This document shows, piece by piece, positions 10,676 to 22,439 of a stretch of 64,000 nt of DNA (position 1 is the first letter of the stretch; each line of letters begins with the position of its first letter). Below the pieces are notes generated by a model, which did not search any database, was not told where the DNA came from, and saw only the letters and a program-made list of their open reading frames with translations. The position numbers and the translations under genes were made by a program. The DNA is from Heliopora coerulea (lineage: Eukaryota; Cnidaria; Anthozoa; Scleralcyonacea; Helioporidae): contig JASJOG010000219.1 of assembly GCA_030142905.1 (NCBI GenBank), positions 250,001 to 314,000 of the forward strand, read 5' to 3'.

Positions 10676-10868
10676 TAAGGCTCGTTGACACGTGCGATTT
10701 TGTGCCTCGAAATTGCCATCTTGGTGTATGTGTTAAACTCAAGATAGTATCGAAGACGAACTGGAGCGAATCATGATCTAATATCCAGCTCAACAGATCA
10801 TCTTGGAGTTACTACATACACCAGGATGACAATCACAGAGAACAGAATTGCATGGGTAAATGCGCCTT
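10676..10868. mobile_element. Foldback MITE, family CACGTGCGATTTTG, copy 1
   Basis: The left end GGCTCGTTGACACGTGCGAT and the right end (inverted) GGCGCATTTACCCATGCAAT are degenerate inverted repeats flanked by TTAA-like bases. The element resembles the copy at 45520-45705 in its terminal motif and length. No coding content. Confidence 0.5.
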
Positions 10869-11806
10869 TAAACTGTTCCTCTAATTGCGTCAGCTGAATA
10901 TAACTACCAGAATACTGTATGGTTTCTTCATTTTCATGAAAACATTGAATTGCCAAAGCGAATGAAAGGACAATTGCTTCAATTTAACATTACAAACAAA
11001 ATTCCGAATGGCATTCTGGTGACTGTATAGAGCAGATGTATAAAGTGAATCGACCATTGGATTTAATGAGGATTGGGAGCCGGGTTAAATGGCTAAATTT
11101 CATCCCCTTTAATCGAACTTAAAATACGCTATCTTGGTCTTGGTTACAAAATTTCGTTATGTAATCGCAAGATAATTTCCAAAGGGATTTCTTCAATTCG
11201 CAGGCTAAAATTCTCCAGGTAGACAGCCACTTAGACTACTTCAACTTCAGTTGTGTGACTTATCATCGTCGTCAAAACTCAGCAAGTTTAAGTCCTAATA
11301 AACCACACAGCTCAAGAAGCACTGAAACGACAAAGAACATTTCCATATGAGTTTATTGCTTAACATTTGCTTTTGCCAGTTTTAGCCTTTTCTTGACTTC
11401 TTGAACAATTTTATTACATCTACATAACCCACCACGTTCACGGAACCTTTTACTAACAGAATATCTCATTTCCGAATTTGATGTCGAACATATTCCTACT
11501 GATTTGCATGAAAAATATGTTAAAGTCTAAAATAACGATAGAAAATAACGATTCAAAAGGCTGAATTTGAAAATATTAAAAAATGGAGGTTTAGAAAAGA
11601 CTAAATTATTGAAAAATACTGATAGTTGCTTTTCGGTTTCAAGAGAAACAACCATCGAAAGAGGCAACTCATGAACCAAGTATGAGTGGAGCGTCAATTC
11701 AAGGTACATTTGCAATTTTTTGTAATGATAAATCTTGTCTAGTAAAACAAACTACAATGAGATAACTGTCAAACCTTTGACACCCAAACGTTCATTATCG
11801 TGAATA
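10869..11806. other. No gene recognised
   Basis: No exon, repeat or RNA gene could be supported in this stretch. Confidence 0.5.
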
Positions 11807-12275
11807 TCGTATTTCCTCTTTTGAGCCCTCGGGTGGCTTATTTCTTTTTCAGCGCTTTTGGACTAGAGGCTAATTAGAAGTGGGGGCTAAACAGAGGCTG
11901 GACTCTTAATAAATTTTCAAGTTTTTTAAAAATTTATTACATTGCAGAATCATCTTCAGAGAAACAGGAACAGAAAAATTTCGTGGAATTTTTCTCTTAA
12001 AAATTCATAAGTGCATCTTTTTTTAGCCTTACCAGTGTGTGCCACATGAAAAATATCACAAAGTTTGTATATGTGCATGTATTAACTGATGTAAATACTT
12101 TTAGAAACTAAACAAGCAAAAGTCATAAGAGAAACGCAACATTATATCATCCACGATAATATGGTGGAGGCTTAATAAAGGGTGGAGGCTTTTTTTCGTG
12201 CACTTCAGGGCTGGGAACTTATTAGAATGGAGGGGCTAAATAGAAGCTTGTGGCTAAATAGAGAAAATACGGTAA
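11807..12275. mobile_element. MITE with TACCGTATTTTCTC termini
   Basis: The left end TATCGTATTTCCTCTTTTGA and the inverse of the right end, TACCGTATTTTCTCTATTTA, are imperfect terminal inverted repeats. Subterminal copies of 'ggggctaaa.agagg' and 'ggaggctta.taaa' occur at both ends (about 11880 and 12170-12260). TA may be the duplicated target. Confidence 0.5.
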
Positions 12276-13697
12276 GGGTAGATGCGTTAGAGTAGTAAAG
12301 TAAGTAACTGGCAATTTAATAAAGAAATAACTACTTTAAACAAAGTTTTCAGTAAATACGAAATTATAGTCCAAACCAAAGATATTCACATGTGAGGAAC
12401 TTATGATACATCTATTGGATATTTTTTAAGGGAGACACTGGATATAGTATCAGGCCGGATTGTGAAAAGCTTCGCAATTCGGTATCCGGCTGGATCCTGC
12501 AAAATATCCGGTCGGATTGCCGGATATTTATTCGATTCAGTTTTCTACAAAAATGCATTGATTGATAACACAAAAAGGCACAGAAGTAGCTGATTGCTGG
12601 TTAGTTTCTAGTTCTGTCGTTAAAGCACCATAAATAAAAAGTATCAACTGAAGATCGCAATATGCAGGATGGTATGAGAATGACATGTGACTGAATGATG
12701 AATTGTGCACTTCAATTGGCTTATACGCTTGGGGTTATAAGATACATGAAAAGGAGATTTGAAAATGGTCACCATTTTGACGAAACTGCGAATTGTAAGC
12801 ATTTAAGACAGAAAAAATATCACCTCAATTAACTGCCTCGGAGCGCTTATTAACTTTTGGTCCTAAAAGAGTGACACTTATTCGATGGGCTCCCTTAATA
12901 TTAAATGTTTATATTCTTGGTTCTATTCATCTATGGAAACATAATTTTTACTATTGCGTCAAATTTCTATTTTATTAGAAGCTAAACGTTGCTGATACCC
13001 TGTACGGTCATTCTGATTTTGACTTAATTCGATTTCATTCTGAGAAAACTGTCTAAATGAGCACTTTCTTGTAGTTTTCAAATTGTAAGATGTATTTGTT
13101 TGTTGCCAATAACGTCACGAACATGTGCTAGCGGTCAATAAGTGGTGCTTTCGCTATCGTTTGTTTGTTATCAATGCATCATAATGGTTAATCATTCGCA
13201 TGTAAAAATGTGTGGTTTAAAATGACGGAGTGCTCAGTTTAAACAAAAGTAATCTAATGGAAAAGTTAATTGATAATTTTTATCGAATTTTCGACTTTAC
13301 TCTAGATCCCAAGCTATCCACCTTCACTGCATGACTTTCATGAGTATTAGTTTACTTAAGCCGCAATTTTTTATTTAGTAGCATTTTTTCTTCTCAGTTA
13401 TAGCGGATAACTGACATTTCTTTTACTTTTCATAAACTTTGCTTCCACGTAGTTCACCTCGTGTATGAACCCTTTGACGGTGTAACAGAATCCATCGTTT
13501 TTACGTTTCAACGTTCAATATTTTCCTTTTGAATTCCATGGAAAATTTGCAGACACCTAAAATAATGAACGAAATTTAAACAGAAATGATTTTTATGCAC
13601 GGTATGCATGTGGAAGTGACATGGTGATATCATAGACGATATCCAGAAATTCGTGGATGGCTACTGCATTAGCCACACATATGGCGAACTTCAACTT
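12276..13697. other. No gene recognised; short CCGGAT-rich repeat
   Basis: The stretch 12450-12530 has several degenerate copies of ATCCGGyCGGAT, a short GC-rich tandem motif in otherwise AT-rich DNA. Nothing else could be supported. Confidence 0.45.
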
Positions 13698-14400
13698 TAA
13701 ACCAGTGATACACGACGAGATCTCCGAGACTTTTGTGTCTGAGACCAGTCTCCAACACTCACGTTTCCGAGACGTTCATGACATATGGTTACGTATCTGT
13801 GACTTTGTTTCGGAGTCTTTCCTTGCTTTATGAAGACATGCCGGGAGATGACTTGGCGGTTAGTGCTAATACAAGCGTTATTCTTCATCTAATCATCAAA
13901 AAGCGTCAAGGAAAACACAAAAAGGCGAAGAGTTCGTATAAGAAATGTAAGCAAGCAAGGGTTCACACTTTTTGTGAACAGTGCATTGTCATGCACACAA
14001 GACATTCAAACAATGCTTATAGACCAACTCATCATTAAATTTAATCGTCTGGCAATCTCTGCAAATTGCATTCCTCCTGACAATCCTGGCACGATAAACT
14101 GAAAGTGTCGGGTAACACAGAAATGGTTTTGACTCCCTTAATTCAGCTATAAGTACTCCACCTTTTCTCATGTCCACTGGACGGCTATATTAACTCCTTG
14201 ACCTGTTTAGTGAAAGGTTTTGTGCAGCCTGATTGGTTAAGAAGTTTTTGTGCCGAAGAGTTCTCCTTGTAATTGAAACATAATTCTATTTCGGAGACTT
14301 TTTGTCCAACACAAAAGTCTCTCAAACTTTGATGATACATTTCGCAAACCATGTCTCCGACACATACGTCTCGGAGACTTTGTCGTGTATCACCTGCTTT
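13698..14400. mobile_element. Non-autonomous foldback element with GTGATACACGAC termini
   Basis: The left end GTGATACACGACGAGATCTC and the inverse of the right end GTGATACACGACAAAGTCTC are near-identical inverted termini. The ends carry several subterminal copies of GTCTCCGAGAC or variants on both strands. The interior has no transposase, so this is a MITE-like element of about 0.7 kb. A 101-codon open frame inside (13733-14038) has no recognisable domain and overlaps the terminus. Confidence 0.6.
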
Positions 14401-14404
14401 AGGT

Positions 14405-14512
14405 CGCCATCTGAGTCTTTGGAGCTCAATGATAAGAGCATCTCACCGATCATCAGAGGTGTGGGGTTTCGATCCCCGTTTGGTGCTCAAAAATTGTATT
14501 TTTGATATACGA
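14405..14512 (+). repeat. tRNA-like SINE, divergent family
   Basis: GGAGCTCAATGATAAGAGCA (A box) and GGGTTTCGATCCCC (B box) about 30 bp apart form a tRNA-like head. It is followed at once by the palindrome TCAAAAATTGTATTTTTGA. The head resembles family 1 but the tail differs. It is too degenerate to be a functional tRNA gene. Confidence 0.6.
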
Positions 14513-14929
14513 GGTTAACAAACGTCGACATTTTGGAAGAAATTGAAAATGAATGAATAACGTGAGTTCTACGCTAAACGTATTCCTTCCAGCTCTGTTG
14601 AAAATATAGTAAACTCAAAAGCTATGAAAGAAATTGAAAAGAATTCGAATAGCTGTTTTCCCCTTGTAATGCAGAAAATGATGCATTGTGGTATTTATCA
14701 AGGAACCTTATTACGTAGGAGGAATTCAGCCTGGGCTGAGATGTCGTCTCTGCTAACAGATCTAAAATTTCTTAACTTCATTTCGGCATATAATTTTCCG
14801 AGCAATTGCTGAATGTGTCTCAAGCGAAATAATTTATATATATAGGCAGTTGATAGGTTGCCTGCAATAAGGAATGCAAGACATAGTTGTGATACACATG
14901 ACACAGAGTATGATCGTATTGGTTTTTGA

Positions 14930-15110
14930 TACATGATACTAGTTAAACTGAATACTAATGATACCAATGTCAGTGATGCTTGTGATAGGTGTAATTATAT
15001 TTATTATACTTGTAATACTAGTAATGTATTTACCTCAAATGATGCGTTTGTCACGACTCATGCCAGTTATAGTTGTGACACTTCTTATGCAAGTGATACG
15101 TGATGCTCAG
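14930..15110. repeat. Degenerate tgatac-type tandem repeat
   Basis: Many loose copies of GTGATAC, TGATAC or TAATAC follow each other over about 180 bp. Probably an old minisatellite. No gene. Confidence 0.35.
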
Positions 15111-15277
15111 TAACCCAAATCGTAACCTTCAACTTTTCTCCCTTGCAAGATCAATTACTCTTTTGATTACTTACCTAGTCTCTAGCCAATTAAATCAAAG
15201 GGGGCATGACCTAGTCGACTGCAACATGTTCTATCTACAGAAGTCTGATGATTGTCATGACCCCCAGTGGATGGTCA

Positions 15278-15433
15278 GGGTTAGGATTAGCGTTAGGTGC
15301 TTATCACCTCCGGAAGGTGCTTAAGAAGAAACAACTTATCACATGTGGGGAACCTTCATTCCCCTTAAATAAATAATAGTTATCTTTTCTCCTCGTTTGA
15401 ACGCGTGAGACTAGGCCCTAACCCTAACCCTAA
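15278..15433. repeat. Interstitial telomere-like motifs in facing orientation
   Basis: GGGTTAGGATTAGCGTTAGG at 15278-15298 is followed about 120 bp later by CCCTAACCCTAACCCTAA at 15416-15433. The G-rich run points right and the C-rich run follows it, so the two face each other as in a fused pair of telomere ends, but both are very short and the first is degenerate. Confidence 0.5.
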
Positions 15434-16344
15434 TCCTATTCTGAGTGTTCACTAGATAGGTCTTATTCTTCTTGAATTGGACGAGTGTCGTGATAATCAT
15501 CACACTTAGTTCCTATGACATATGATGATTATTTTCATAGTCTGTCAAAGAGCACACTGTCGAGTAGCATGGCTTGCGAAATAATTGTCCAGAACAGCAT
15601 TGTAAACTTGCAAACCTCTCTAAAGGCATTCTTTCGTTCTTATACTAAAAACAATTTGATGCTTTCATAACGTTGAATTATACCCCGTAAATTATATGAA
15701 CCTTGCAGAAACTTGGTTCAACAATGCTGGTTAAGTATACATAAAGTAAGGCTGAAAAGAAGTTGTGCAGGTCTAGGAGCTCCATAATTTTCTTTGTTAA
15801 TGCTGCATACCAGGCTGGAAAAAATTCACTGGAAACAAGTAATCTAAATCCGTAACATTATCCCAAACCCACGTCAGTTGTCGGCCTTGGAAAGTTCTAA
15901 ACTACAAACACGTTCTGGTAGACGAACACCTTTACCATACAAATAAGATTGAAGGGCATGAAAAGCATCTATACTGACACATTCCTTTACGAAAATTTCA
16001 CATGTGGCTTAACATATGTAAAACGTATCGAATTGGAACATTTTCACTTATATCCCTCATTGCTCCTTTTCTTTTGTTCTTTTGGGGCGAATATATTCAA
16101 TAGCCTCTGTCAATTGGCTGTTTAAAAGGCTGGTGGCACTTTCTATCAGTAAACGGAGGATGCGAGGCCATAAACAATGAAGGAAAACAGTGGAAGAACA
16201 AGGAATTCATATTCCCCCCAAATATTCTCCTCCCATATTCCCCCCATATTCTCTCCAAATATTCGAGTGTAAGATTCTCCGCGCCGCTCCTTATCTTCTT
16301 TCTAACTTAAAAACAAAAAATTACCATTTTACCCTCAAAAAATT
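15434..16344. other. No gene recognised
   Basis: Non-coding sequence. A few short direct repeats of 'atattccccccaaatattc' type lie at 16210-16270, just before the truncated PLE. Confidence 0.45.
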
Positions 16345-16347
16345 ACC

Positions 16348-17110
16348 CTGAGAAATTACCCTTTCTCGACATCGACATCACCCGTCATAACGGCACTTTC
16401 ACCACCTCTGTTTATTGCAAACCCACATTCACTGTTCTTTTCACAAATTTTTACAGCTTCATACCTTTCACTTACAAACAAAGTCTAATTCTATCACTAC
16501 TCCATCGTTGTTTCAACACCTGCTCTAGTCATGAAAATTTTCACCAAGAACTTGAAATGTTAAAAAATATCTCTAAAACCAATGGCTTTCCCACCCATTT
16601 ATTTGACAAACGCGTTCCTCTTTTCTTGGACAAAATCTTTACAACCAAATCAGTCATTCACACAGTCCCCAAAAAGTTTTATACTTTTCTGTTCCATTCA
16701 CTGGTCGTCACTCTCTCCAAATCCGCAATCAAATTTTAAAATTCTGCTCTTCATCTTACCCTCACACTAGAGTTTATTTTGTTTTTCAACCAGGCAAGCG
16801 ACTTGCTCATTTTTTCAACTTTAAGGACAGGATTCCTAAAGCTCTGAGGTCTCGAGTTGTTTACGCTTACACGTGCCAATGCTGCTCCGCATTGTATGTA
16901 GGCCACTTACATACACGACCCTCTGATCATCTAGGAGTTTCTGCCTTGACAGGTAAAAAGCTTCTTAACCCATCACCTTCCAGCATCTCAACTCATCTCA
17001 CTGAGACTGGCCACACTGCATCACTCAACGACTTCAAAATCCTATCCTCCTGTTCTTCTGCCTCTGAACTTTTGGTAAGAGAAAGTCATTATTTCTAAAC
17101 TCAAACCTTC
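16348..17110 (+). pseudogene. PLE family B thumb and GIY-YIG endonuclease relic
   Basis: The translation starts KLPFLDIDIT and passes through YCKPTFTVLFTNF, the PLE thumb landmark, then FLDKIFTTKSVIHTVPKK. After a frame change near 16690 it continues as FQPGKRLAHFFNFKDRIPKA and YTCQCCSALYVG, the Cys-rich linker and LYVG nuclease core. A lesion near 16905 shortens the helix after LYVG, and the C-terminal end (ASELLVRES) is followed by another break. It is a dead copy of the nuclease that cleaves target DNA for insertion. Confidence 0.8.
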
Positions 17111-17133
17111 CTTGAATGCCAATCTAAGTTCTG

Positions 17134-17135
<2 letters not shown>

Positions 17136-17194
<59 letters not shown>
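17136..17194. repeat. CT microsatellite
   Basis: About 29 uninterrupted CT dinucleotides at the end of the PLE coding region, where the protein-level run of Leu and Ser residues (SLSLSL) begins. Confidence 0.95.
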
Positions 17195-17200
<6 letters not shown>

Positions 17201-17294
17201 CACTCTATCCATTTCTGTTTCTCATAAATCTTGTAATATAACACCTACTTTATATCTTTAACCTTGTAAATACGATACTTATTTCATTCATACT

Positions 17295-17330
17295 CTGATG
17301 ATATTGCGAGACGCAACGAGACATTAGTCC
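17295..17330 (+). ncRNA. Hammerhead-like core of PLE family B
   Basis: CTGATGA, then TATTGC GAGAC GCAAC (5-bp stem II), then GAGA in place of GAAA. The expected order is kept, but the GAAA core carries a substitution, so this copy is probably inactive. Confidence 0.45.
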
Positions 17331-17400
17331 GTTAATAAACTTATTTCTTTTATAAATCATGGCCTTACTGCGTGTACTTTGCTGGCCATTAATATTTATT

Positions 17401-18465
17401 CTAAGACTGAGATTCCCGCCTGGATCCTCGCTCGCAATTGCTAATTAAGATATGGAAGCAAATGACAGTGTAGCTTTAACACACCAGGAATCGAATCACA
17501 GTACAGGATTTTATCTGTAATGTTCAGAGGATTTTAGTGAAAATTATCACGCCCGTTCATTGTCACACGTAAATAGATAGATTATTAAAGAGGCGGCGGA
17601 TCAAACTTTTACTTTTAAGAGATAATTTGATCATGCTGAGAAGTGAATATAGTTTAAAACTTTATTTAAGCAAATTCATGCCGTCATGACGTGACGTAGC
17701 TTAATTTTGATTGCTTGGGGCCCATGAGTTTTACCCACTCTTCCCCGGCTTGCTGTTGCGTCGCTGTGACAAAGCCGTAAAAAGGGAGAAGTAACTCAAA
17801 AACAAATCTAAAACTCGAAAACTTTGATAAAAGCCCTTCGTTGCTTAGCGTGTAAGGACGACGTCAGCTCACGGAGTGAATAAAGTTGTCACTTAAGATT
17901 GAATTCAAACGAAGACGAGAGTCGTTTTATGAGAACTGGAGCGTTTTAGGAGTCATAAAACAAGCCACAAGTACCAAGCACGTTGGTCAATAAACCGTGG
18001 TTTCTTCAAATGCCGAAATTTTAATGGACATCGTGCCTCAAGATGACGTCTTAGATCTTAAGGTTTCTAGTATCCAGGCACCGTCGGGGTGATTTTTATC
18101 ATTTCCAATGCAGTAGATCTACGTGGCTTTGGTAAAGGAGTGCAAAAATCAGACGCTAACAGCCAAGACACACACAAGACATCCCACAAAAAGGGCAGGA
18201 GTCGCGCGACCCTTCCTGTCTCTAGTTAGGCCCTTGTATCATGTAGACAGTAGACTACATGATCATTAGGAAGCAGTTTCATTAGGAAGCAGTTGAACAG
18301 AGTCCTTGGAAGCCTTCCTCGTAGTTTGGAAAGCAAACAAACGGGTGACTTTCACAGTTACTTCACAGTTGTCATGATCTTGGTAATTCAATGAAATGAA
18401 CACAACCAAGTAAAGACGTGGAAGCAAAGAGCATTGATTTTGGAGACGGTAAAAGAAGTGCAATG
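17401..18465. other. No gene recognised; likely 5' region of the following retroelement
   Basis: Richer in GC and CpG than its surroundings, with several TGACG-type sites (17685-17700, 18041). A 15-bp direct duplication (cattaggaagcagtt) lies at 18265-18295. It may include the 5' UTR or promoter of the retroelement at 18466. Confidence 0.35.
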
Positions 18466-21400
18466 GATCTGAAGGATGGAGCAACACGAAAGAAACGAGA
18501 TGTGGCGTTTGTGAGCCCTGTTTGAGGAAGGATAACTGTGGAGAATGTAGCCACTGCAAGAATAGAAAGACTGATCATCAAATATGGAAGCTTCGTAAAT
18601 GCAGAGAATTGAAAAAGAAGTCGACTAATGCGGGTAACATGCAACAATCGGACGTTGATCTCTCGTTAAGGCCAATGTGCAACGAGCTGAACGACAAGCC
18701 TGTTTTCATTGGCTTGAATTCAACGGATATAGATAAATCAACAAATTCAGCAATGGCAAATTGCCAATCAAACTATAAGTTATGCAGAAGCGAAGAACTT
18801 GAAATTCGCATGGATGAATAAGGAAATAATGGTTTTTGTGTCCAAAGTTCTCCCACGAGACAACCTGGTAATAAAGCAAGCAAAATCGAGCCAAATCTTC
18901 CGGATTTTGACGTCCTCCCCACCGAATTAAAAGGTAAAATGTGGAGCAACATCAGTTACCAATGCCTATTTGATGATGTCAACAAAATCTACAATGAAAT
19001 TGTTCACTTCAGAAAGAAGATTTTCAATATTCCATCGGGCAGAGCGGGAAAGTCGTTTATTGATGAATTGACCTTTTGGTTAAAACAGTTCAATTCTAAC
19101 TTAGAACTGAATTCGATTGCACTGAAAGCATTTATGGTGCTTCCGTCCCTGATTCTTCAGAAACCTTCGCGCTCGTCCAAAAGTAAAGAACATAGCGCTG
19201 CTATTGATCGTAGATTAGCCCTGTGGAGACAAGGGGACCTAAATGCTTTAATGAAAGAAGTGAGATTTATACAAGAAAGATTTGTAACCTCAAAAAAGGC
19301 CAAATCAGCTGATGACATCAATAAGATCTTTGCAAGATTAGTAATGCAGGGGAAATTATCTGCAGCCATCAAACTCCTAGATAGAGAGAGTTCCGCGGGC
19401 CTTTTGGCCCCCTCTCCAGAAGTACTAGAAGCGCTGAAAGAAAAACATCCTCCAACCGTTGACATCAAGGATGAATGCCTTCTGCATGGTCCACTAGATT
19501 ATATCCCACCCAACATTTTCGACCTCATTGATGAGCAAATGATATACAATGCAGCAATGAAAACCAAAGGCTCTGCTGGTCCCTCCGGAATGGACGCGGA
19601 AATTTACAGGAGAATTTTATGCTCGAAAAACTTCAGCAATGAAGGAAAGCTTCTGAGAGAAGAAATAGCCGCGATGACCAGAAATCTGCTGATATCAAGT
19701 TACCACCTCTCGTTGTTAGAAAGCTACACTTCCTGCAGACTCATTCCACTGGATAAGAATCCGGGAATTCGACCAATAGGGGTGGGAGAGGTATTGAGAC
19801 GGATAATTGGCAAGACCATAACCGCTTTTTTGAAGGAGAGATCAAGCTCGCAGCCGGTCCTCTACAGGTATGCGCAGGTCATAGTGCTGTCGCCGAAGCT
19901 GCCATACACGCCATGGCCCAGATCTTTGACGATGATGGTACAGACGGAATTCTTTTGGTTGACGCCAGCAATGCGTTCAATCAAATGAACAGGGCTGTCG
20001 CAATTCACAACATTCAGATAATTTGCCCTGAAATGTCCATGTATATTATCAACACGTATAGAAGTCCCTCGAGATTGTTTATCTATGGAGGAGAAGAGAT
20101 ATTATCGCAGGAAGGAACAACACAGGGAGACCTATTGGCCATGCCATGGTACGCAATCAATACATTCATCATGATCCAGAGCCTAAGAGCACGTATACCT
20201 GAGGTTAAGCAAGTATGGCTGGCTGATGATTCGGCGGGAGGCGGTACAATTGAGCAGTTACACAATTGGTATAAGTTTTTAAGTCAAGAAGGAAAGAAAT
20301 TTGGTTATATAGTCAACGTCTCTAAAAGTTGGTTGATAGTAAAGTCACAAGATTTAGTAGACGAGGCCAACATGGTTTTAGGAGAGGAGGTCAGAAAAAC
20401 AACGGAAGGTCAGAGGCACCTAGGAGCGGTTATTGGATCCCAGGAATATAAAGACCAATATTGTAGTGGAAAAGTCCACGGGTGGAGGGAAAACATCGAG
20501 TTGTTGACTGAAATTGCAAAGAGTCAACCCCAAGCGGCCTATATTGTATTTACAAAGGGCTTCAAATCCAAATTTGCTTATTTCATGCGTACCATTGACA
20601 ATTTTGAGGATTATGTTGAACCAATTGATGAGGTGATCAACGATAGCTTCCTCCCAGCCCTCTTTGGTTTGAAGGAACCGCTCCCTAATGAGTTGGGAGA
20701 CCTATTCACCCTACCACCAGCACAAGGGGGTCTGGGTATATTAGATCTGAAAGTTGAAGCCCCACAGCAGTATGCCGCCTCAAAGTTGATAACAGCATCG
20801 CATGCGTCAGCAATACGTACGCAGAGTAACCTCATGCCAGCTGGTGAACAAGGTGTAGAAGACCTAAAAAAACAACAGCAGTCACTTAAGACGGCGGAAG
20901 TGAATTCGAGAAGAGAGGCCATTGACGCATCTCTCCCACCAGACCTGTTAAGAACAACGATGCAGGCCAGAGACAAGGGCGCAAGCTCGTGGCTCAACGC
21001 TGTACCCAATGAAGAGCAGGGCCTGACATTGAACAAGCAACAATTCAGGGACTCATTATGCCTCTGTTACAATCTGCAACTAGCGGATTTACCAAACCAC
21101 TGCTAATGTGGAGATCGATTCTCTGTCAGCCACGCCCTTTCGTGTAAGAAAGGGGGATTTGTTTCGCAAAGGCATGATGGTATCCGGAACCTCCTCACGT
21201 CCCTGCTCAGTAAAGTGTGCAAGAATGTCGAGGTAGAACCCCATCTTCTACCCATCCAACAATGAAATTTTCGATCTAAGATCGACAGTCACAAGCCCGG
21301 AGGCTAGACTGGACATTAAAGCAGGGGGCTTCTGGTCTCGAGGAAAAACAGAATTTTTTGATGTACGAGTTACGCATGTTAATTCAGCGAGTAATCAGAA

Positions 21401-21743
21401 GAAATCCACAGAAGCAATCTTAATGGAAAATGCGAAGGAGAAGAGGAAATACCAACAAAAAGTCATTGACGTAGAGATGGGATCGTTTACTCCCTTGGTG
21501 TTTGGTACGAACGGAGGAATGGGGAACGAATGTAAACTGTTCCTGAGCAATTTAGCGGACAAACTCTCACGGAAGAATGGTGAGACCTATGCCAGAGCCA
21601 TAACTTGGCTGAGAACACGCATATCTTTCGAGATTTTGAGATTAGTACATACATGCGTTCGTGGGTCTAGAACCCCTTTCCACAATAATCTTGATTTTTT
21701 AGATGATTTTAGTGTTAATATAAGGAATGTGGACATTTTTTAA
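18466..21743 (+). pseudogene. Retroelement polyprotein: CXXC finger, reverse transcriptase, CCHC knuckle, PD-(D/E)XK-like nuclease
   Basis: Read in order: a CXXC zinc finger at 18510-18610 ([20 protein letters not shown], then RKCREL); a long N-terminal region (MWSNISYQC onward, 18939); a reverse transcriptase with the A motif VDASNAFNQMNR (19950), TTQGDLLAMPWY as B motif and WLADDSAGG as the catalytic C motif; a thumb with RHLGAVIGS; a knuckle C-x-C-G...H...C (21100-21150, RFSVSHALSCKKGGF); and a nuclease-like block ARLDIKAGGFW...FFDVRV (21300-21375) ending near VENGSFTPLV-type sequence (here VEMGSFTPLV). Lesions: loss of a base just before the CXXC, TAA at 18819, a frameshift in the T-run at 19828, TAA at 21104 within the knuckle and a frameshift near 21262. 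The RT and C-terminal part belong to a family widespread in cnidarian genomes; the superfamily name is uncertain. Confidence 0.8.
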
Positions 21744-21967
21744 TTAGATTATTTATAAGTGTAATTCATAGATTTAGTTCCAGGATTAGTTTTTAGTAGT
21801 TTTTTCTTAATTTAATTTAGTTAGTTATAGTTTTCATAGTATATTTTGTATTTTAAATTCAGCAAAATTTTTGAAGATCTATTTGCGATATGCTGGTCAT
21901 TCTTATATATATGTACGTCTACATATATATACATATATATATGTACGTCTGTAGAAATTTTATGTAT
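21744..21967. other. 3' UTR of the retroelement, TTAG-rich
   Basis: AT-rich sequence with repeated TTTAGTT-type words after the stop codon, then the palindromic microsatellite ATGTACGTCTACATATATAT (21910-21955). Confidence 0.4.
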
Positions 21968-22118
21968 AAATAAATAAATAAGCTTAATGCTCTTAGTTGT
22001 TACTCAGAGTTTCACGTCTCTTCGGACGATCTTCGAATGATTGTCTGATGATCGTGTGAAGAGACGTGAAACTCTGAGTAACAACTAAGAGTATTAAGCT
22101 TATTTATTTATTTATTTA
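21968..22118. repeat. Foldback with about 64-bp arms carrying a hammerhead-like motif
   Basis: The left arm (21968-22031) runs from an AATA/TAAA run through TTACTCAGAGTTTCACGTC; the right arm (22050-22118) is its near-perfect inverse. The right arm reads CTGATGATCGTG ... GACGTGAAACTC, which has the CTGATGA and GAAAC elements of a hammerhead, so this is probably another short head-to-head PLE terminus. Confidence 0.6.
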
Positions 22119-22335
22119 TCTGCTCTATCTTATAAGATATTGAGCACTCTAGATAAAGTCAATATAGAAAATGTGTTGCTGTATTCCATTGTATATATAT
22201 GTATATATTAAAATAAAAAGTGTTTAGGTTGTAAAACACAAGTATAAGTGTATATGGATAAGTCGTATAAAACGACAATGTAGAGAACAAGATTTATTAA
22301 CCACTCTTTTCGCACAAACGTTTTCGCTTTTATTT

Positions 22336-22339
22336 ATAA

Positions 22340-22386
<47 letters not shown>

Positions 22387-22415
22387 GTGTGTGTGTGTGT
22401 ATGTGTGTGTGTATG
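22336..22415. repeat. AT/GT microsatellite
   Basis: A run of (AT)n, then (GT)n with interruptions. Simple sequence, no gene. Confidence 0.9.
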
Positions 22416-22439
22416 TATTTATATTGACATCATAGATAT

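Larger units (their letters stand above)
16345..17400 (+). mobile_element. 5'-truncated PLE, family B
   Basis: The element begins inside the reverse transcriptase thumb region and ends with the family-B 3' tail (hammerhead-like core, then ATGGCCTTACTG and GATTCCCGCCTGG), which recurs at 51.3-51.4 kb and, inverted, at 46.7 kb. A CT microsatellite lies in its 3' UTR. There is no head-to-head partner here, unlike the other PLE insertions in the window. Confidence 0.8.

Noticed and set aside
13733..14038. 101-codon open frame
   Set aside because: Begins in the terminal inverted repeat of a foldback element and has no domain.
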